A DNA stretch of 64,000 nucleotides, from assembly GCA_911728435.2 (NCBI GenBank), contig OU452200.1:29775715-29839714 (forward strand), written 5' to 3'. The position numbers and the translations under genes were made by a program. Every line of letters starts with the position of its first letter. The stretch's first letter is position 1. This stretch comes from Apoderus coryli. Taxonomy: Eukaryota; Arthropoda; Insecta; Coleoptera; Attelabidae. Shown here in pieces: positions 11,196-23,600 of this stretch. The notes under the pieces are model-generated. The model saw nothing but the letters and a program-made list of their open reading frames with translations, was not told the origin of the DNA and did not search any database.

Positions 11196-13050
11196 GCAAA
11201 AAGTATTTTTCTTCATCTTTAAATTTATGGAGTAATATACATTTGACTTTACTTTCATTACTAATTTTTGACCGTATTTACCACGTTTGGAAATTTGGGT
11301 CACACTGCCTGCCGATCACCGCACTGATGAGTTGTGGATCATGAAATGGCCCGTCTGGTGAAACCATGGTGGTGTGAACCAACTTTCCAACATAAAAAAG
11401 TCTTGTTACTTTATGTCTCAAGCAATTCACAAAATGGGTTTATATGAGGTGGCCATTTGATAATACAATAATTGTCACACATTTATGCCAAATTGTTTTT
11501 GTCACAAAAACGGTTGCGAACAAGTGAATATTCCTTACAAAAAATGTTGTAAACGGCCAGCTATTTTAAATGTAGTAAACAATTTAAATTAAAACTATTC
11601 GTTTGTTATTCCTAGCATTACTTCAAGTAAAACTTTGCTTCAAGTTCATTCCTTCCTAAATTTTAGCATTTTCAAAATGATAAATAATTTTAGTACCTTC
11701 CTTCGAGTATAGGTACCAAAATATTGCTATATATTCATACGATTTCACAAAAATTTCTAAAAAATAGAGCTGTAAATATACCCATAGCACCTATATTGTG
11801 CAACCTGCACGGAATCATTTCCTAATACCTAATATAAAAGCTATAAACCATGATAAGTACAGGTAAATCTAAAATTAGAACGAGTTGATTAATTTAAAAC
11901 ATATTTTGATACAATTAGGCGCCTTATTATCTAAATACGAATACGTTTTATTCATAGTGGGTGTAATATACCGTTTGTCCTAGAATGTGTATAGATTCCT
12001 CAGTTACGAAGCAAATATTTTAAAATGGTGGGGCAATTTAAAATTATGGCGTCATAAAGGCAAATCCTAGTATTACACCATAAATTGTATTAATTTTTGA
12101 GAACATAAAAATTTCTAACGTGTATCGAAAGCTTTATTTTCGGTGAATACGGGATTTGTTAGGTACTAATAATAATTTATTCTATAATTATCTCCATAAA
12201 ATTTCAAGATTATGCACGTAAAATTCTGGCTGCCACAATGGTCCTTATATTCTCGTGGCTTCCCGATAAACACAGTAGACTACAACGGCCTGTTAACCAG
12301 AAAGGGTCGGTTCCACAATTCCCTGGTTTCACGGCGGCCACGAACTTATTGTGAACAAGAGGAACTACACATAATCAGGAGACGGCTACAAAAGTCTTAC
12401 AAAATAGAATGATGATTTACAGCACTCGCTTGCGGCGCGTATAGTTGAATACTATAATTTATCTACGATAATAACAAAAAAAAAAAAAACTAATAACAAA
12501 AGTCATTAATTTCTTATATTTGACAAATATGCTGTCAAATTTTGGCATGTCATTATGACAAAATGTTTAAGTTATATTCTGAATTTTTGACAAAATGTAA
12601 AAGGGGAAAAAAATAATAATAGGTACCTAAATCAAGTTTATACGATATTTGTGAATGTATATACATAATGATTGAAATGTTCTAGAATGACCTGAAGAAG
12701 GCGACAAACCATCGCCGAAACGTTGATATTTGTCTACTTAATAAAGTTTGACAAGCGAAATATAATTTTTCGCTAAAAATTAAAAAAAAATGTTGTTTTC
12801 AAGAACTGAAACCCAAAGAAAAACAAGAATAAAAAAATTAAAAGAAAAATGGTTCAAGAACATAAAAAAAGAAACATTATGACAGTAATAATGCAATATG
12901 TAATTACCTACTTGACTTATCTTACTTGCTATTGCTTTGAAGTGCATAAAAGAGTCATAACTCATGTGCGTGAGTTTTTAATAGTTATGAGTTATGAATG
13001 ATACTATTTCGATATGAACAGAATAATGAAACGCATGTAAATTTAAGTTT
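11196..13050. other. Gap with one retroelement-like motif
   Basis: There is no gene. A frame at 12212-12412 (66 codons) is unrecognised. At 12692-12722 the motif CTGAAGA-A-GGCGA...TCGCC-GAAACG, with a perfect 5-bp stem, is followed by TTGACAAGCGAAATATAATTTTTCGC, a typical 3' end of the hammerhead-like repeat family. An A-run lies at 12477-12489. Confidence 0.55.
12692..12722 (+). ncRNA. Hammerhead-ribozyme-like motif
   Basis: CTGAAGA is followed by one extra A, then GGCGA, a 7-base loop, TCGCC and GAAACG. This matches the hammerhead core order CUGANGA, helix II, GAAA. The extra base between the core and helix II departs from the classical consensus, so self-cleavage is uncertain. It belongs to a set of about eleven similar motifs in this window. 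Confidence 0.45.
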
Positions 13051-13051
13051 A

Positions 13052-14404
13052 CTTTTCGCCTGCCTGTACTTAAACAGAGTTTTACCGCCCGCATATGCGG
13101 GCGGTAAATAACCATTTAGCGCCCGCTCATTTTAATTTTTTTTCATAGATGGCGCTACTGATAGATTTCCAATAATAACGTTAACATCAGTAGCTTTCAC
13201 TCACTTAACTTAATGTGCATTCCATCTAGAGGATAAGTTTACAAATAATTGAGAAAGTTTACTTAAGTAGTCGTCTGCCATTCCGCTAAACTCATTTAAT
13301 TATTTAAATTTGTCCATTATTAATTAGTAATCACTTTTTAATTATAATCGTAGTACCGAAATATACCTAAGATTCTAAAATAAAATTTCTATAGCGTACA
13401 TGCTCAGTTAATAATTTGACAGTTTCTTTCTACATTTAAAATACTCAACACTGACATGTGAGCCTGTCACATAAGTTTATCTGATCTGAGTTTGTCAAAG
13501 GATAACGCCAATTTAGTGCTGGGACATCGAAACGAAAGATCGATGTTGACCATCGATGTCAACATCGAAAGCTAACATCGATGGCTTAAAAACATCGGTT
13601 GTAAAACATCGATGTTTTCGAAACATCGATATTTAAAACAGTACATTTGCGATTAGGAATAAATTAGATATAAAAAATAAAAATAAACTTTTTATTAGAA
13701 AGAATTAAGAAATGATCAAACGTTAAAATACTCAATAACAAAAAAACATATAAATAACTCCAAAAATAAAACAAATATTAAAACATAATACTTTATAACG
13801 CTGGCGTCGAGCCAGTTTGCAGGGTTGCAGTTTACAATACGTATGGAAAACAAGTTGCGACGTTGCCGAATGCCGACTGGAAGTACAGAAAAATTTCAAC
13901 CACCTTTAACAAATGAAATCAAAAGCTTTCGTTCTTATTTTCTTGTGCTGGGAAAATTGAGTTTAAGATAAGAACCTAGTTTTCTTGTTTTGTCATATCA
14001 TTGAACATCGAAAGGAAACATCGATGTCAACATCGATGTTTTCTACCTCTGACATCGATGTCGAAAACATCGAACATCGGTAACGGAACATCGATGTTTC
14101 AAAAACATCGATGAACATCGCCCAGCACTACGCCAATTATCATGTACGTCAAAAAATACTCTCATTATTTACTGTCAAAAACTGTAAGTTCATAACAGTA
14201 ATAATTAATTATTAAAATAAAGTTCTTTTGGTTTAATATTGTAGTATGAAGAGACAGGCGAAAAACAGTTGTAAGCACCACTGGCGGTAAAGCCGCTGCA
14301 GCCCTTCGCTGTATAGCTGCCCTCGCTCGCTTCGCTCACTCGTGCGTCTATACAGCGGCGGGCTGCAACGAATGCTTTACCGCCCTTTATACTTAATATA
14401 CTAT
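13052..14404 (-). mobile_element. GC-hairpin non-autonomous element, right copy (inverted, interrupted)
   Basis: This is the reverse complement of 10045-10716, with the same order of blocks: ACCGCCCGCATATGCGGGCGG, the TCTAGAGGATAAG region, the GATCTGAGTTTGTC region, then the CGGTAAAGC hairpin. It differs in two ways. A hAT MITE with its target duplication sits at 13506-14138. About 48 extra bases in the loop of the terminal hairpin (14310-14357, with its own TGTATAG...CTATACA arms) make the hairpin longer. Removing both leaves about 680 bp, the length of the left copy. Confidence 0.8.
13514..14130. mobile_element. hAT-type MITE with ATCGAT-rich ends
   Basis: The element is 617 bp. It begins TAGTGCTGGG and ends CCCAGCACTA, and it is flanked by an exact 8-bp target duplication CGCCAATT (13506-13513 and 14131-14138). 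Terminal repeat sequence and duplication length both fit the hAT superfamily. Both ends are packed with repeats of (A)ACATCGATGTT around the palindrome ATCGAT, probably transposase-binding subterminal sites. The middle (about 13660-13980) has no reading frame of note. The empty site is preserved in the sister element at 10258-10272. Confidence 0.93.
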
Positions 14405-14409
14405 TACAC

Positions 14410-14604
14410 AAGAATAACCTAGATTATGTAGGGTAAGGATTTGTTGTTGTTAAGTTTATTCTTGTTGAAGTTGTTTGTTGTCAAATATTTATTAGGTTAA
14501 TATCTTCAAGACCAGTGTTACATACACTGATTAGAAGATCAAGTTATTGTTAATAATGTGTATTATTGTCTGAATAAAGTTTATTTTCAAAAAAAAAAAA
14601 AAAA
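14410..14604 (+). repeat. Polyadenylated retrocopy end
   Basis: A unit ends with AATAAA (14573-14578) followed 10 bases later by a run of 16 A (14589-14604). Genomic signal plus A-tail at that spacing is the hallmark of reverse-transcribed mRNA or a SINE/LINE 3' end. The body (TTGTTGTTGTTAAG...GTGTATTATTGTCTG) encodes nothing I recognise. Confidence 0.6.
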
Positions 14605-15637
14605 GTTTCATTAACAAGAGTTCATAGCGAACGTGTATCATTCAACATTTAATCTAAGACAGTCCAAATAGATTTTCTTTGCATAGATGCGATTTATTTA
14701 AAATATCAGAAACGGTTTCGTAAATAAAAATTCAAAATTATTAGGTGCCCATATTAGGTGCTATAGTTTCCGCGTTTGTTGATTGTTGCAATTTTTACTT
14801 CGACAAAGTCATTCTTTGCGGTTCAGTGTTGTGCTTTACATAGAAAAAGTATTAATATGAGTGATTCTGATTCTCAGAGTGTCCCTTTTTTTATTATTAT
14901 GAGTTCATGAGTGCTATTATGATTGATGGCCATAATGACACCCAAATGAGGATGATAAATATGTCATAATAAGACTGTCGTATATTAAGTATATTTATTT
15001 ACGTAACTAATGTGGAAAGTAGTATTTTTCCGCATGCGACGATATTTGACCGAACGACGCGCAAAGGCGACCGGTCATCTGTCAATTGCGGAAAAAACAC
15101 ATTTTTCTCTTCCTAGTCGCTGTCTAGCATTATCCGTATGTGGAAACGTATGATAGAAAACGCTCGGAACCCTAGTTTACCCAAGGCCTCGTACTCGGAC
15201 TTCGACTTGAAATTTTGACCAGCTTGTGGTGGTGGAATTTATCGTAGAATATGATCCTTGTTGATACTATTCCACTACGAATTATTCAGCTGTTACTTCA
15301 CTCCTCGATCAGCCATAAAAGAGATTCTGGTGCATCCAAAGACTTCAGAGCTGCCCAAATACCAAAGCGTATATAAATCATATGCTCGTGTTCTAAATTA
15401 GCTTTCTCAACATAACAGATTCATCATTATAAAGTCGCCAAATAGTAATGCATTGTCACTACGTCAAATTCATATTATTATGCCAAAAAATTACTAATAG
15501 AAGATACTAACATACTAATAAAGCTTTTAAATTTGTGGAAGTACTTCAAAAATATTTGCTAAGGGTTTGTAGATTGGGCTTTTTAAATTAATCACCATAT
15601 AAAACTGCCATTATTAAAAATTATTTTTTTGTTTCAG
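14605..15637. other. Intron or 5' region before the transporter exon
   Basis: I looked for the N-terminal MCT exon (PDGGWGW-type motif) and did not find it here. The stretch ends with a pyrimidine tract and TTTCAG (to 15637), a good splice acceptor. No other feature is supported. Confidence 0.5.
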
Positions 15638-16845
15638 CGCTACCTGGATCGTTTGCAATGGGCACCACCTTCTTCATGTCGTCAATATCAGGCATCCTGA
15701 CAGACTATATGGGCATACGCAAAACAACTTTCCTAGGTGGTTTCATAGCATCCGGTGGAATGCTATTATCGTCGTTCAGCGTAGGAAATATTTTTCTTTT
15801 ATGCTTTACGTTTGGTGTGATGTTCGGATTGGGTGGAGCGTTTTCTTACACCCCATCCTTAGCAGTGCTAGGACACTATTTCAAAAAACGTTTGGGTTTA
15901 GTGAATGGGATTGTAACTGCAGGAAGTTCAGCATTTACAGTTGTAATGCCATATGTCATAGATGCATTTCTAAAAAGATTTGGATTAGTTTGGACTTTAA
16001 GATTATTAGCACTTATCGTATCATTCATAATGTTATGCGCAATATTGTTCAGGCCTGTGAAGCGAGAAAGAATTTTAAGTAAAGAAAACTTATCAAAACA
16101 ATTATTTAACTCAAACTTACTGAAGAACACAAAATATATCATATGGACCAGTGTTATTGCCCTCTCACTTTTTGGATATTTTGTTCCATATGTGTATATC
16201 ATTAATTTCGTCAAAGAGAAATTTCCAGACGTCAGTGAAGGAGAAAACAAACTGCCCCTATTGTGCATTGGTATTATGTCAGGAATTGGACGATTAGTAT
16301 GTGGATACTTAGCTGACCAACCTCGAGTTGACCGCATCCTCATACAACAAATATCTTTCCTAATTCTTGGTGTTTTAACCATATTACTCCCTTACAGCCA
16401 AGGCAAGTTTTCGTTGATGATATTCATTTGCCTGTCTATGGGAGTAGTTGATGGTTGCTTCGTTAGCGTACTAGGACCAATCGCATTTGAAATATGTGGT
16501 AGAGAAGCTGCAACTCAAGCCATAGGATTTCTATTGGGTGTTTCAAGTATTCCATTGATAGTTGGACCTTACGTAGCTGGACTTATTTATGAAGCTGAAA
16601 ACAGTTACACCTTACCGTTCATATTGGCTGGTATCCCACCAACGATAGGATCGATTGCCATGTTTGCCACTAGAGCAGCAAAAAGGACGCGACAAATCAC
16701 TAGTGCAGTACAGGAGCCATTGAATGGTAATGGCAAATTTTGTCAAGGTAGGTTAATATCCGAATCTTTAAAATCTAATCCTGTGGTGTGTGATGGTAAT
16801 AAAAATGTAACTGATAGGCGATGTTACAGTTATTCAGTACTGTAA
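15638..16845 (+). CDS. Monocarboxylate transporter (SLC16/MCT family), 3' exon
   Basis: A major-facilitator protein of the plasma membrane, most like the SLC16 proton-linked or facilitative carriers of monocarboxylates and related organic acids. The exon follows TTTCAG at 15632-15637. The first full codons read LPGSFAMGTTFFMSSISG, so the ATG at 15658 is internal and not the true start. About eleven hydrophobic segments can be counted, for example GGFIASGGMLLSSFSV, CFTFGVMFGLGGAFSY, IVTAGSSAFTVVMPY, GVLTILLPY and GFLLGVSSIPLIVG. YFKKRLGLVNGIVTAGSS is a typical MCT block after TM4, and the variable charged loop lies between TM6 and TM7. TM1 with the DGG motif is missing and should lie in an upstream exon, probably outside the window. 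The frame can end at 16845 or splice from 16747 (CAAG|GTAGGT) to 25609. The substrate cannot be told from sequence. Confidence 0.87.
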
Positions 16846-17690
16846 TACTATTTAACAGCTGTGATAATTTAGTGGTATAAGTAAATACTACTTAATCGAA
16901 TATTTTAAAGATATTATTATTATATTTTTGTTGTATATTTTTTCTTTTACTCATGTATAATTTTAATTCAGAACTTGAAGAATTTCAACATTAAATGCTG
17001 ATCCATCTATCTTCTTCTTGTTTCGTAAATTATATACCACCGAATCAATATGAATTTGATAAACATGCCCAAATGGGCAAATTTATTGTTATTAATTTAT
17101 TAGCGTATTTACAAAGAATTTTGGCAGAGCCGGCATTTTATTCATCATATCTGAATTTGATAAATTGTAAGAATGTTTTGCATTTGGGTGCAAATAGTTT
17201 TCTAAAGTTGATTCTGAAAAAGAGTGTTATACAGGGAGTTCGCAAAATATAAATAATATTTATTTATAAGTCTCTCTACTGATCAACAATTACAATTTCA
17301 TGGTCAGAAATTAATTAAATATGCGATTTTGTTTCTTAATTAACTCCGAACCAACAGTGGGTCTATTTTTCCGTTATTTCAGTGAAAAAATCTAACATTA
17401 CTCGTTTTTTCAAATATATCAGATATTATTTTAATTAAACACGTGGAAACGCTAAAATGACAATACACTTGGTGTCTTATTGGTCACTGTAAATGTCGGA
17501 TAGCTTTACAACAGCTCTTATTATATTTATTCCTCAAAATAATGCCATAATGCCAATTGTTTTTTCAAGTTTTACCTATTAATTTTAGATGTAGGTATTC
17601 GATATTCTATTTTGTGACAGAATATAAAAATATTGAAGTGTTGATGCTGTTTCCCAACTAAACAAACTTACACAGATAAAAGTATGATTT
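16846..17690. other. 3' UTR or intron of the transporter gene
   Basis: This is AT-rich sequence. A frame at 16995-17252 is unrecognised. If the read-through stop at 16845 is used, the 3' UTR would lie here, but I found no canonical AATAAA close to the stop. Confidence 0.4.
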
Positions 17691-17795
17691 AAAAACAAAA
17701 TTCCAATTCAAGAGCAAAGCGTGTTTGTATCTCCAAAAGTGCCCACCAGTCACAAGTTAAAATAATCTGGAAACTAATACATGAGACTAGTGTGT

Positions 17796-18216
17796 GAATA
17801 AAAGTCAAATCTCCACAAGTTTTATAGAACAATCGTCTAACGAAACTTCTCAGCCATACATGTTTCACAACTAGACCAGTCCCATCATCAGTGCCAAAAT
17901 TCAACAATTAGAAAAACTTACTTGAGATAAATAATACTATCGGTCGAAAATTCCACCAAAATCACCTTATGGAAAAATATGTTTTTTAGTTATCTTAAAA
18001 TAGAAAACATATGATTTTAATTTAATTAATTTAATTCCATAAGGTAAATTCGGTGGAATTTTCGAGCGAGTATTATTTATCTCAAGTAAGTTTTTCTGAT
18101 TGTTGAATTTTGCCACTGATGCTGCGACTGGTCTAGTTACGAAACATGTATGGCTGATAAATTTCGTTAGACAATTGTTCTATTAAACTTATTTTGTGGA
18201 GATTTGACTTTTATTT
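17796..18216. repeat. Long foldback of two hammerhead-like retroelement tails
   Basis: About 180-base arms (17796-17985 and about 18030-18216) are inverted copies of one unit. Shared blocks include AAAGTCAAATCTCCACAA, the hammerhead-like core CTGATGATGGGAC...GAAACATG (minus, 17892-17854; degenerate plus copy 18116-18147), TGTTGAATTTTG, CTTACTTGAGATAAATAAT and GAAAATTCCACC. The arms differ at scattered bases, so the foldback is not brand new. It lies in the long transporter intron. Confidence 0.88.
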
Positions 18217-18855
18217 TAACATTGAAATTATAACTCCACTTAAAATAAGATAAGACTTTAATTTAAAATATTTGACAGTTTAGTTTATTAATTGCCAAGA
18301 GAAAGTTACCAGATGACAGGAGAAAAATTGAAATAAAATTATACATGTTTTTTTCATTCAATTTTATAACCGCTGTTACAACTTTAGTACCTATACTCAA
18401 TTTGTAGTATCTAAAACAATAATTATTAGCTATCAAATGTTCATATTTTTTAATATGTTTTTAAATAAAAACAATCAATAAACGATATTTAATAACATTT
18501 GACAACAACTGATTAGGAGGCTGTGATAGTAAATAATTATATTATACAAACAAAATATTTTTATAATTTCGGTGAGGGTTCTGTATACTTTAGATAATAT
18601 TATGTACATATATAAATAGATGTAATTTGATTTTAAAAAGTTTATACAATGACATTATGATAACCTATACGTATATTAAAAAGGCATAAGGAAAACGTCT
18701 TTGTTTCATGTGAATTCATAAATATAATTATTTGTAAACATATGACTTACTTTAACATTTTCGTTGAATATTGTCTTAAATTGTACGATAAAATGGATAC
18801 ATTTTTAATTTTTTGACAATCGTCTAATCAGATGCAAATATAATAATAACACGAA
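18217..18855. other. No recognised feature
   Basis: This is AT-rich intronic sequence without frames, terminal repeats or RNA genes that I can support. Confidence 0.5.
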
Positions 18856-19320
18856 AATAGTATATTGAAATGACATATTATATTTCCTACGAGTTTGATC
18901 AATGATCATACGAATAGGAAATGGTCATGTCATGTTAGTTTCACACTACCTGTACTTTTCTACGACTGTTTAATGCTTTTGAATAAATTAAACATCATAA
19001 TTTTTAGGAAAACATTTGTTTTTCGAAACTTAAATATTCGCCTTGTTGGCGTAATCCTAAATGCGATGGAGTTAAAAGTTTTAAATTGACTAGGTGGTGT
19101 TAAACTATATTCACTATCACTGTTTTTCACTATATAAATAGCTTTAAAACCTTCGAAATTAGCGAAATAATTTAATAATAATAATAAACTGTCAATTTGG
19201 TTTAATTGTATTGTCGGCGTTGCTATGTCGAATTTTCATAACCCATGCTACTTTTGTCATTACCAGGAAATTTACCCGTGCATTTTTAAATATTTCTATT
19301 ATTTTTAGTGGGAAATGAAA
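18856..19320 (+). repeat. Dispersed repeat, copy 2
   Basis: This is a direct copy of the unit at 10712-11195. It starts AAAATAGTATATT and has GACTGTTTAATGCTTTTG, TTTTTAGGAAAACATTTG, CTAGGTGGTGTTAAACTATA and GTCGGCGTTGCTATG. It lacks the small GC hairpin near the start of copy 1. The start sequence AGTATATT equals the flank of the GC-hairpin element, so the two families may share a target preference. Confidence 0.75.
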
Positions 19321-19439
19321 AACAGCATTACAATGTACTGCATTTCCAAATTGTGATTGAACATTTAATAAAGGCATTTAAAGACAGTCGTAGAAAAAAT
19401 CTGATTTTACTTTTTTATTAAACACTAACAAAAAGTACA

Positions 19440-20650
19440 TCAGGTAAAAATTTGTTTTAGCGATCCACTGCTAGAGGGCGATGCTATATATATATATATA
19501 TGTTGACCGATCGGCAATAATAAGTTTCTTAAAAATGCCTTAGATACCCTTAAAACGCTGTACTTTAGCTACGTGCGCTCTAAACTGGAATATGGGTCAC
19601 TGATATCCACTGGTATCCATATTATGTGACTCATCAAAATACGGTCGAAAAAGTGCAACGTAGATTTTTGAAGTACTTAATGTATAAAGCGGATGGTCAT
19701 TATCCTCCAAGGGGTACTGACTACCAATTAATGACGGATCGATTTGAGATACCAAGTCTTGAACTTAGAAGGAAAATAAATTCTTTGCGATTTCTTTACA
19801 ATTTAGTTCACTCCAATATAGATTGTTCCCACTTGCTTTCAAGAATTAATTTCAACGTTCCAAGGCAGCATATAAGGTCCAGTACAACATTTTATTGTGG
19901 TTATGCTAGGACGAATCTTATGTTGAGATCTCCTATTTCTATTTGTACCAGAAACTACAATCTTATGTGTAAATATTGTGATATTTTTTCGTGTAGTGTT
20001 AAAGAAATTATGGATTGTGCCATGGTCTCATATTACTGATTAGTATTACCATTAAGAGCTAGTTTTCTTTTTATTTTAATTTAAGTTTATTTTTTTGTGG
20101 TTTCACCGTTTTGGAATTATTATTATTTTGTCCTGTAATTGGCTTCGCTGTTGGACAATAAATGCTATTATTATTATTATTATTATCAGGTAAAAATGGC
20201 TCCACACCTATGCTGTCTGAGCTAACCTACTTATACCTGGTCTAAACTGCTGTAAATATTGCTGTCAAATACGTTTTCAGGGAACACCGCACGGAGGCAG
20301 TCAGCTTCATACCCCTCCCCTGCAGTAAACTTTGATCAGCTAGGGGACTCCCTTAATAGGGCGGTTTTCTCAAAATCGCTTCTGGCTTGCAACCCCACTC
20401 GGCAACTATAACATTAACAATGCTATGAAGGTAGGTTAGCTTAGCCAAAGATCTATAAATCTTTTTCTTATGCAAGTTAGGTTAGGTGTGGTGCCATTTT
20501 GACTTTATATACCTAAGGCGTTTTTAAGAAAGTTATTAATTTGACCTATATGGACCTTGAAGGTCATATGGATCGACTCCAAATCAAAAGTTGAGTCGAA
20601 TGATATATAGTATTGCCGATGGACCGCTAAAACAAATGTGAGCCCTGCAT
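19440..20650. repeat. Inverted repeat pair around retrotransposon copy A
   Basis: 19448-19550 (TTGTTTTAGCGATCCA, CGGCAATA, AAGTTTCTTAAAAATGCCTTAG) is matched in inverse by 20505-20640 (CTAAGGCGTTTTTAAGAAAG, TATTGCCGATGGACCGCTAAAACAAA). The sequence ATCAGGTAAAAAT occurs at 19441-19453 and again right after the (TTA) tail at 20186-20198. It could be a 13-bp target duplication, although the distance to the first RT codons leaves this open. 19485-19501 is a (TA)n run. Confidence 0.55.
19530..20187 (+). pseudogene. 5'-truncated non-LTR retrotransposon, copy A
   Basis: The C-terminal end of ORF2 survives. Upstream of the intact frame (19626-20039) the bases still read LKTLYFSYVRSKLEYGSLI. The frame itself contains VEKVQRRFLKYLMYKADGHY, FEIPSLELRRKINSLRFLYN and DCSHLLSRINFNVP. 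The 3' end is a short UTR with TTGGACAATAAATG followed by (TTA)n to 20187, the typical tail of this CR1/Jockey-like family. The RT catalytic domain is absent. Confidence 0.88.
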
Positions 20651-23600
20651 CATATCGATATAGTAATAGTTGAGTTCTTTTATGCCAATTCCCAGTTATT
20701 TTTACTCACATCACTTTATCAGGCGATTGATTTACACATCTATGTATATCGGATCAATTCAGGAAAATACTCATCAAGGCAGGTGAGCCAGTTACCGTTA
20801 TTTTATCAGATACAACTAGTTCATTAAGAACGAGTAAAATGATAAGACGACACTCCTTTTTGGTCTTAAAACCATTGTCATCGTGGCCCCATGAGACATC
20901 AAAAAAAATACCTCTAAAAAAATTTCGTGGCAGTTCATTAAATATAAATCATAAATATAAGCCACAAAAACTAATACACATACAAGATGGCACCCTACAT
21001 TCAAAATAGGTACATCACTATTTGAAAACTCAAAAGCATGGAATTCTTCGATCAAGTGACGAATTTTTTTTTTACAAATAATGCCTTAGATGGAAGCTGT
21101 CTCACATGTCTACGCAAGGCATTCAATAATTTAAGATAATTAAAGGGGAATCTTGCTTTATATATGCGAAGCCAGTACATTAAGAAGTTATTATGTCTTG
21201 TCCGATATCAATGTATCGTAGAAAGTAGCGTGTACTTACAGACTTGTATTCATACTGGCATCATGATACCACTCTTCTTATAAATAGGTGTCACTCGAGA
21301 GATTTTAAGGGTTTGTTCGATCCGCAAAGGAACAGTTAAATAATTTTGTTAAAGGATAGACGATAATGTTACAGATTTATGCATTGCATTATCTGAAATA
21401 GAACTTTTTGAACATTTTAATACAACAAAATCTTCTATACAGAAATATACTGCATATAGCATTCCAAACAAAATTTTTATTACTTATTTACACGGCGTGT
21501 CGCGCCGTAACTCTATGGTCAGAAACAAAATAAAGGAGTAACTTTAACCCAATCAATCATCATAAGTTCAATATTTTTCTAGTAGTGTTACCAAACCTTT
21601 ATTGACAAAACCAACATAAGTAGTTTTCTAGACAATAATTGAATTAAACATATAACTTACGGACAAGCCAAACATATTTATTTTGTCCACCTTTTATATT
21701 AATCTGAATAAGTGCCGTTCCCATTTATTAATTAAGTCCTACACCCCCCATTGTAGGTGAAGAAAAATAAGTACCTATCTACCTTTAGTTTATATGCAAC
21801 TGGTTTCAGGTAAATAAAATTTGTATAGAATATGCCCTCCTGAAATTGTTCTTGGATAAAAATATGACGTACTAAAAAATAACTTTAAGACTTGAAGATC
21901 CCTATGCTTATCCTTATAGAGGCGCCTGCCAGATTTTACTATCAAAATAAATATCACAATATTCACCCTTTGATACATGTTTGTCCTGGCTTCAACGGTA
22001 TAAAAAGGGACCAACAAAAATCGGAAACAATCCTTAAAGATTAATACCATCAGAGCCATTTGTTAACTTGTTCTTTACAATTTTGGACGTTAAAATTATT
22101 TGAACTTGCGTAATGTGATCAATGTTACACCTAATGCTAGTCGCTACGACAGAAGGCATATACATTATGAAAGTATTATCCAAAAGCGTCAAGCAAATTG
22201 CTGATTGATATCCCACCTAAGGTCATTACACGTGGAATATTATTTGTACCTTGTCATGATTTAGCAAATGACCAAAAGAACTTGTGATTATTTTCAATAC
22301 TAACTTCTGTATTTGGAACATAGCGAGGGTAAGCATTAGAAGTAAATCTCTTCTCCGAAGGCTGTCACCTTCTCATAATGATATAGAGATACAGTATAGC
22401 TTTAAGTACTTTACAAAATTGACCCTTCCTTTTAATAGAACTTATGATATCAGAAATATAACTACTTGGGTACTGATGTCTGAAAGTACTAGCAATAGGG
22501 ACTAATTTTAGAGGTTGAAGAGAAGCAAAGTCCGACGGAAAATCTGATTGTTAAACATCTTAAAGATTTAAATTTAATTTTAAAAATTAAAATTGATAAG
22601 AATAACCTCTGTATTCCATTAACAAACGATATGCAAATATTCAATTCTGTAAACATTTGTCTAGGAGGTAACGAACTACTTACTTAAATTTGTATTTAAA
22701 TTCAAATTATGCTACAAATAAAATCTAATTCAGCTTGTTTAAGATCAATTATGATTAGAATAGGTAATTAATCCTAATTATTGTTAGTGAAATGAAAAGT
22801 AACTGCGGCGGCATACCAAATTTAATAAAGAGTACTGACCTATCTAAACATGCTCAATTAACTACTATCATTTATTTACCGCTAAATTAATAAATATGTG
22901 AACCCAATTTTCAAATTAAGTAACATTTTCTCATAGTTTTGACAAATGATTATATTAGGCTAAGGCCAACAAAAAATTGCTATATAAAAAATAAATTATA
23001 TTTTAAGTGAAGTATAAAGCACACTTTAATTTGTTGGTATTAAACATTGTTGTAAATGACTGACCAAATTACACTTCAACGTGCATAAGAAAAATAATAT
23101 TGAATGTATATATATGTAGATATGTAAGAAAATCTTCGTAGAAGAAACTTGATTTATTTTAACAAAGTAAGGTCATCAAACTTGAAAAGTATATTAACCA
23201 CACTAGATAGGTAGTAAATATTTGTTACACTTACGTTAAAATTACATATCATAAAATTAATGTTATATTAATATATTATATTAAAGCCCAACACAAGAAT
23301 AAATTGAGCATAAACATTGGAAAAATAACGCAAGGTCTCAACAATCGTCTTAAAAATATGTGCTTGAGACAACTATCCCAGTATCTATAATCCCTTAAAT
23401 TGCTAAGGTTATAGAGACTGCTGTGCACATTGAACTATTGAGTTTCGATTAAAATAGATCTGTCAGACAGTACTGTTCCCAACAGTCTACTAGTGATTAG
23501 TGAGCATGGGCAGAATCAACCAATCTCACCTACCGAAATGATCTATCAAAGAACTGGAACAGTTCTTTCTTTCTTTCTGTTGTCTAATTAAACTTCTTGA

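Noticed and set aside
15801..16382. Frames of 93 and 168 codons overlapping the transporter exon
   Set aside because: The MCT protein in the main frame is clearly homologous to a known family. The others are shadows.
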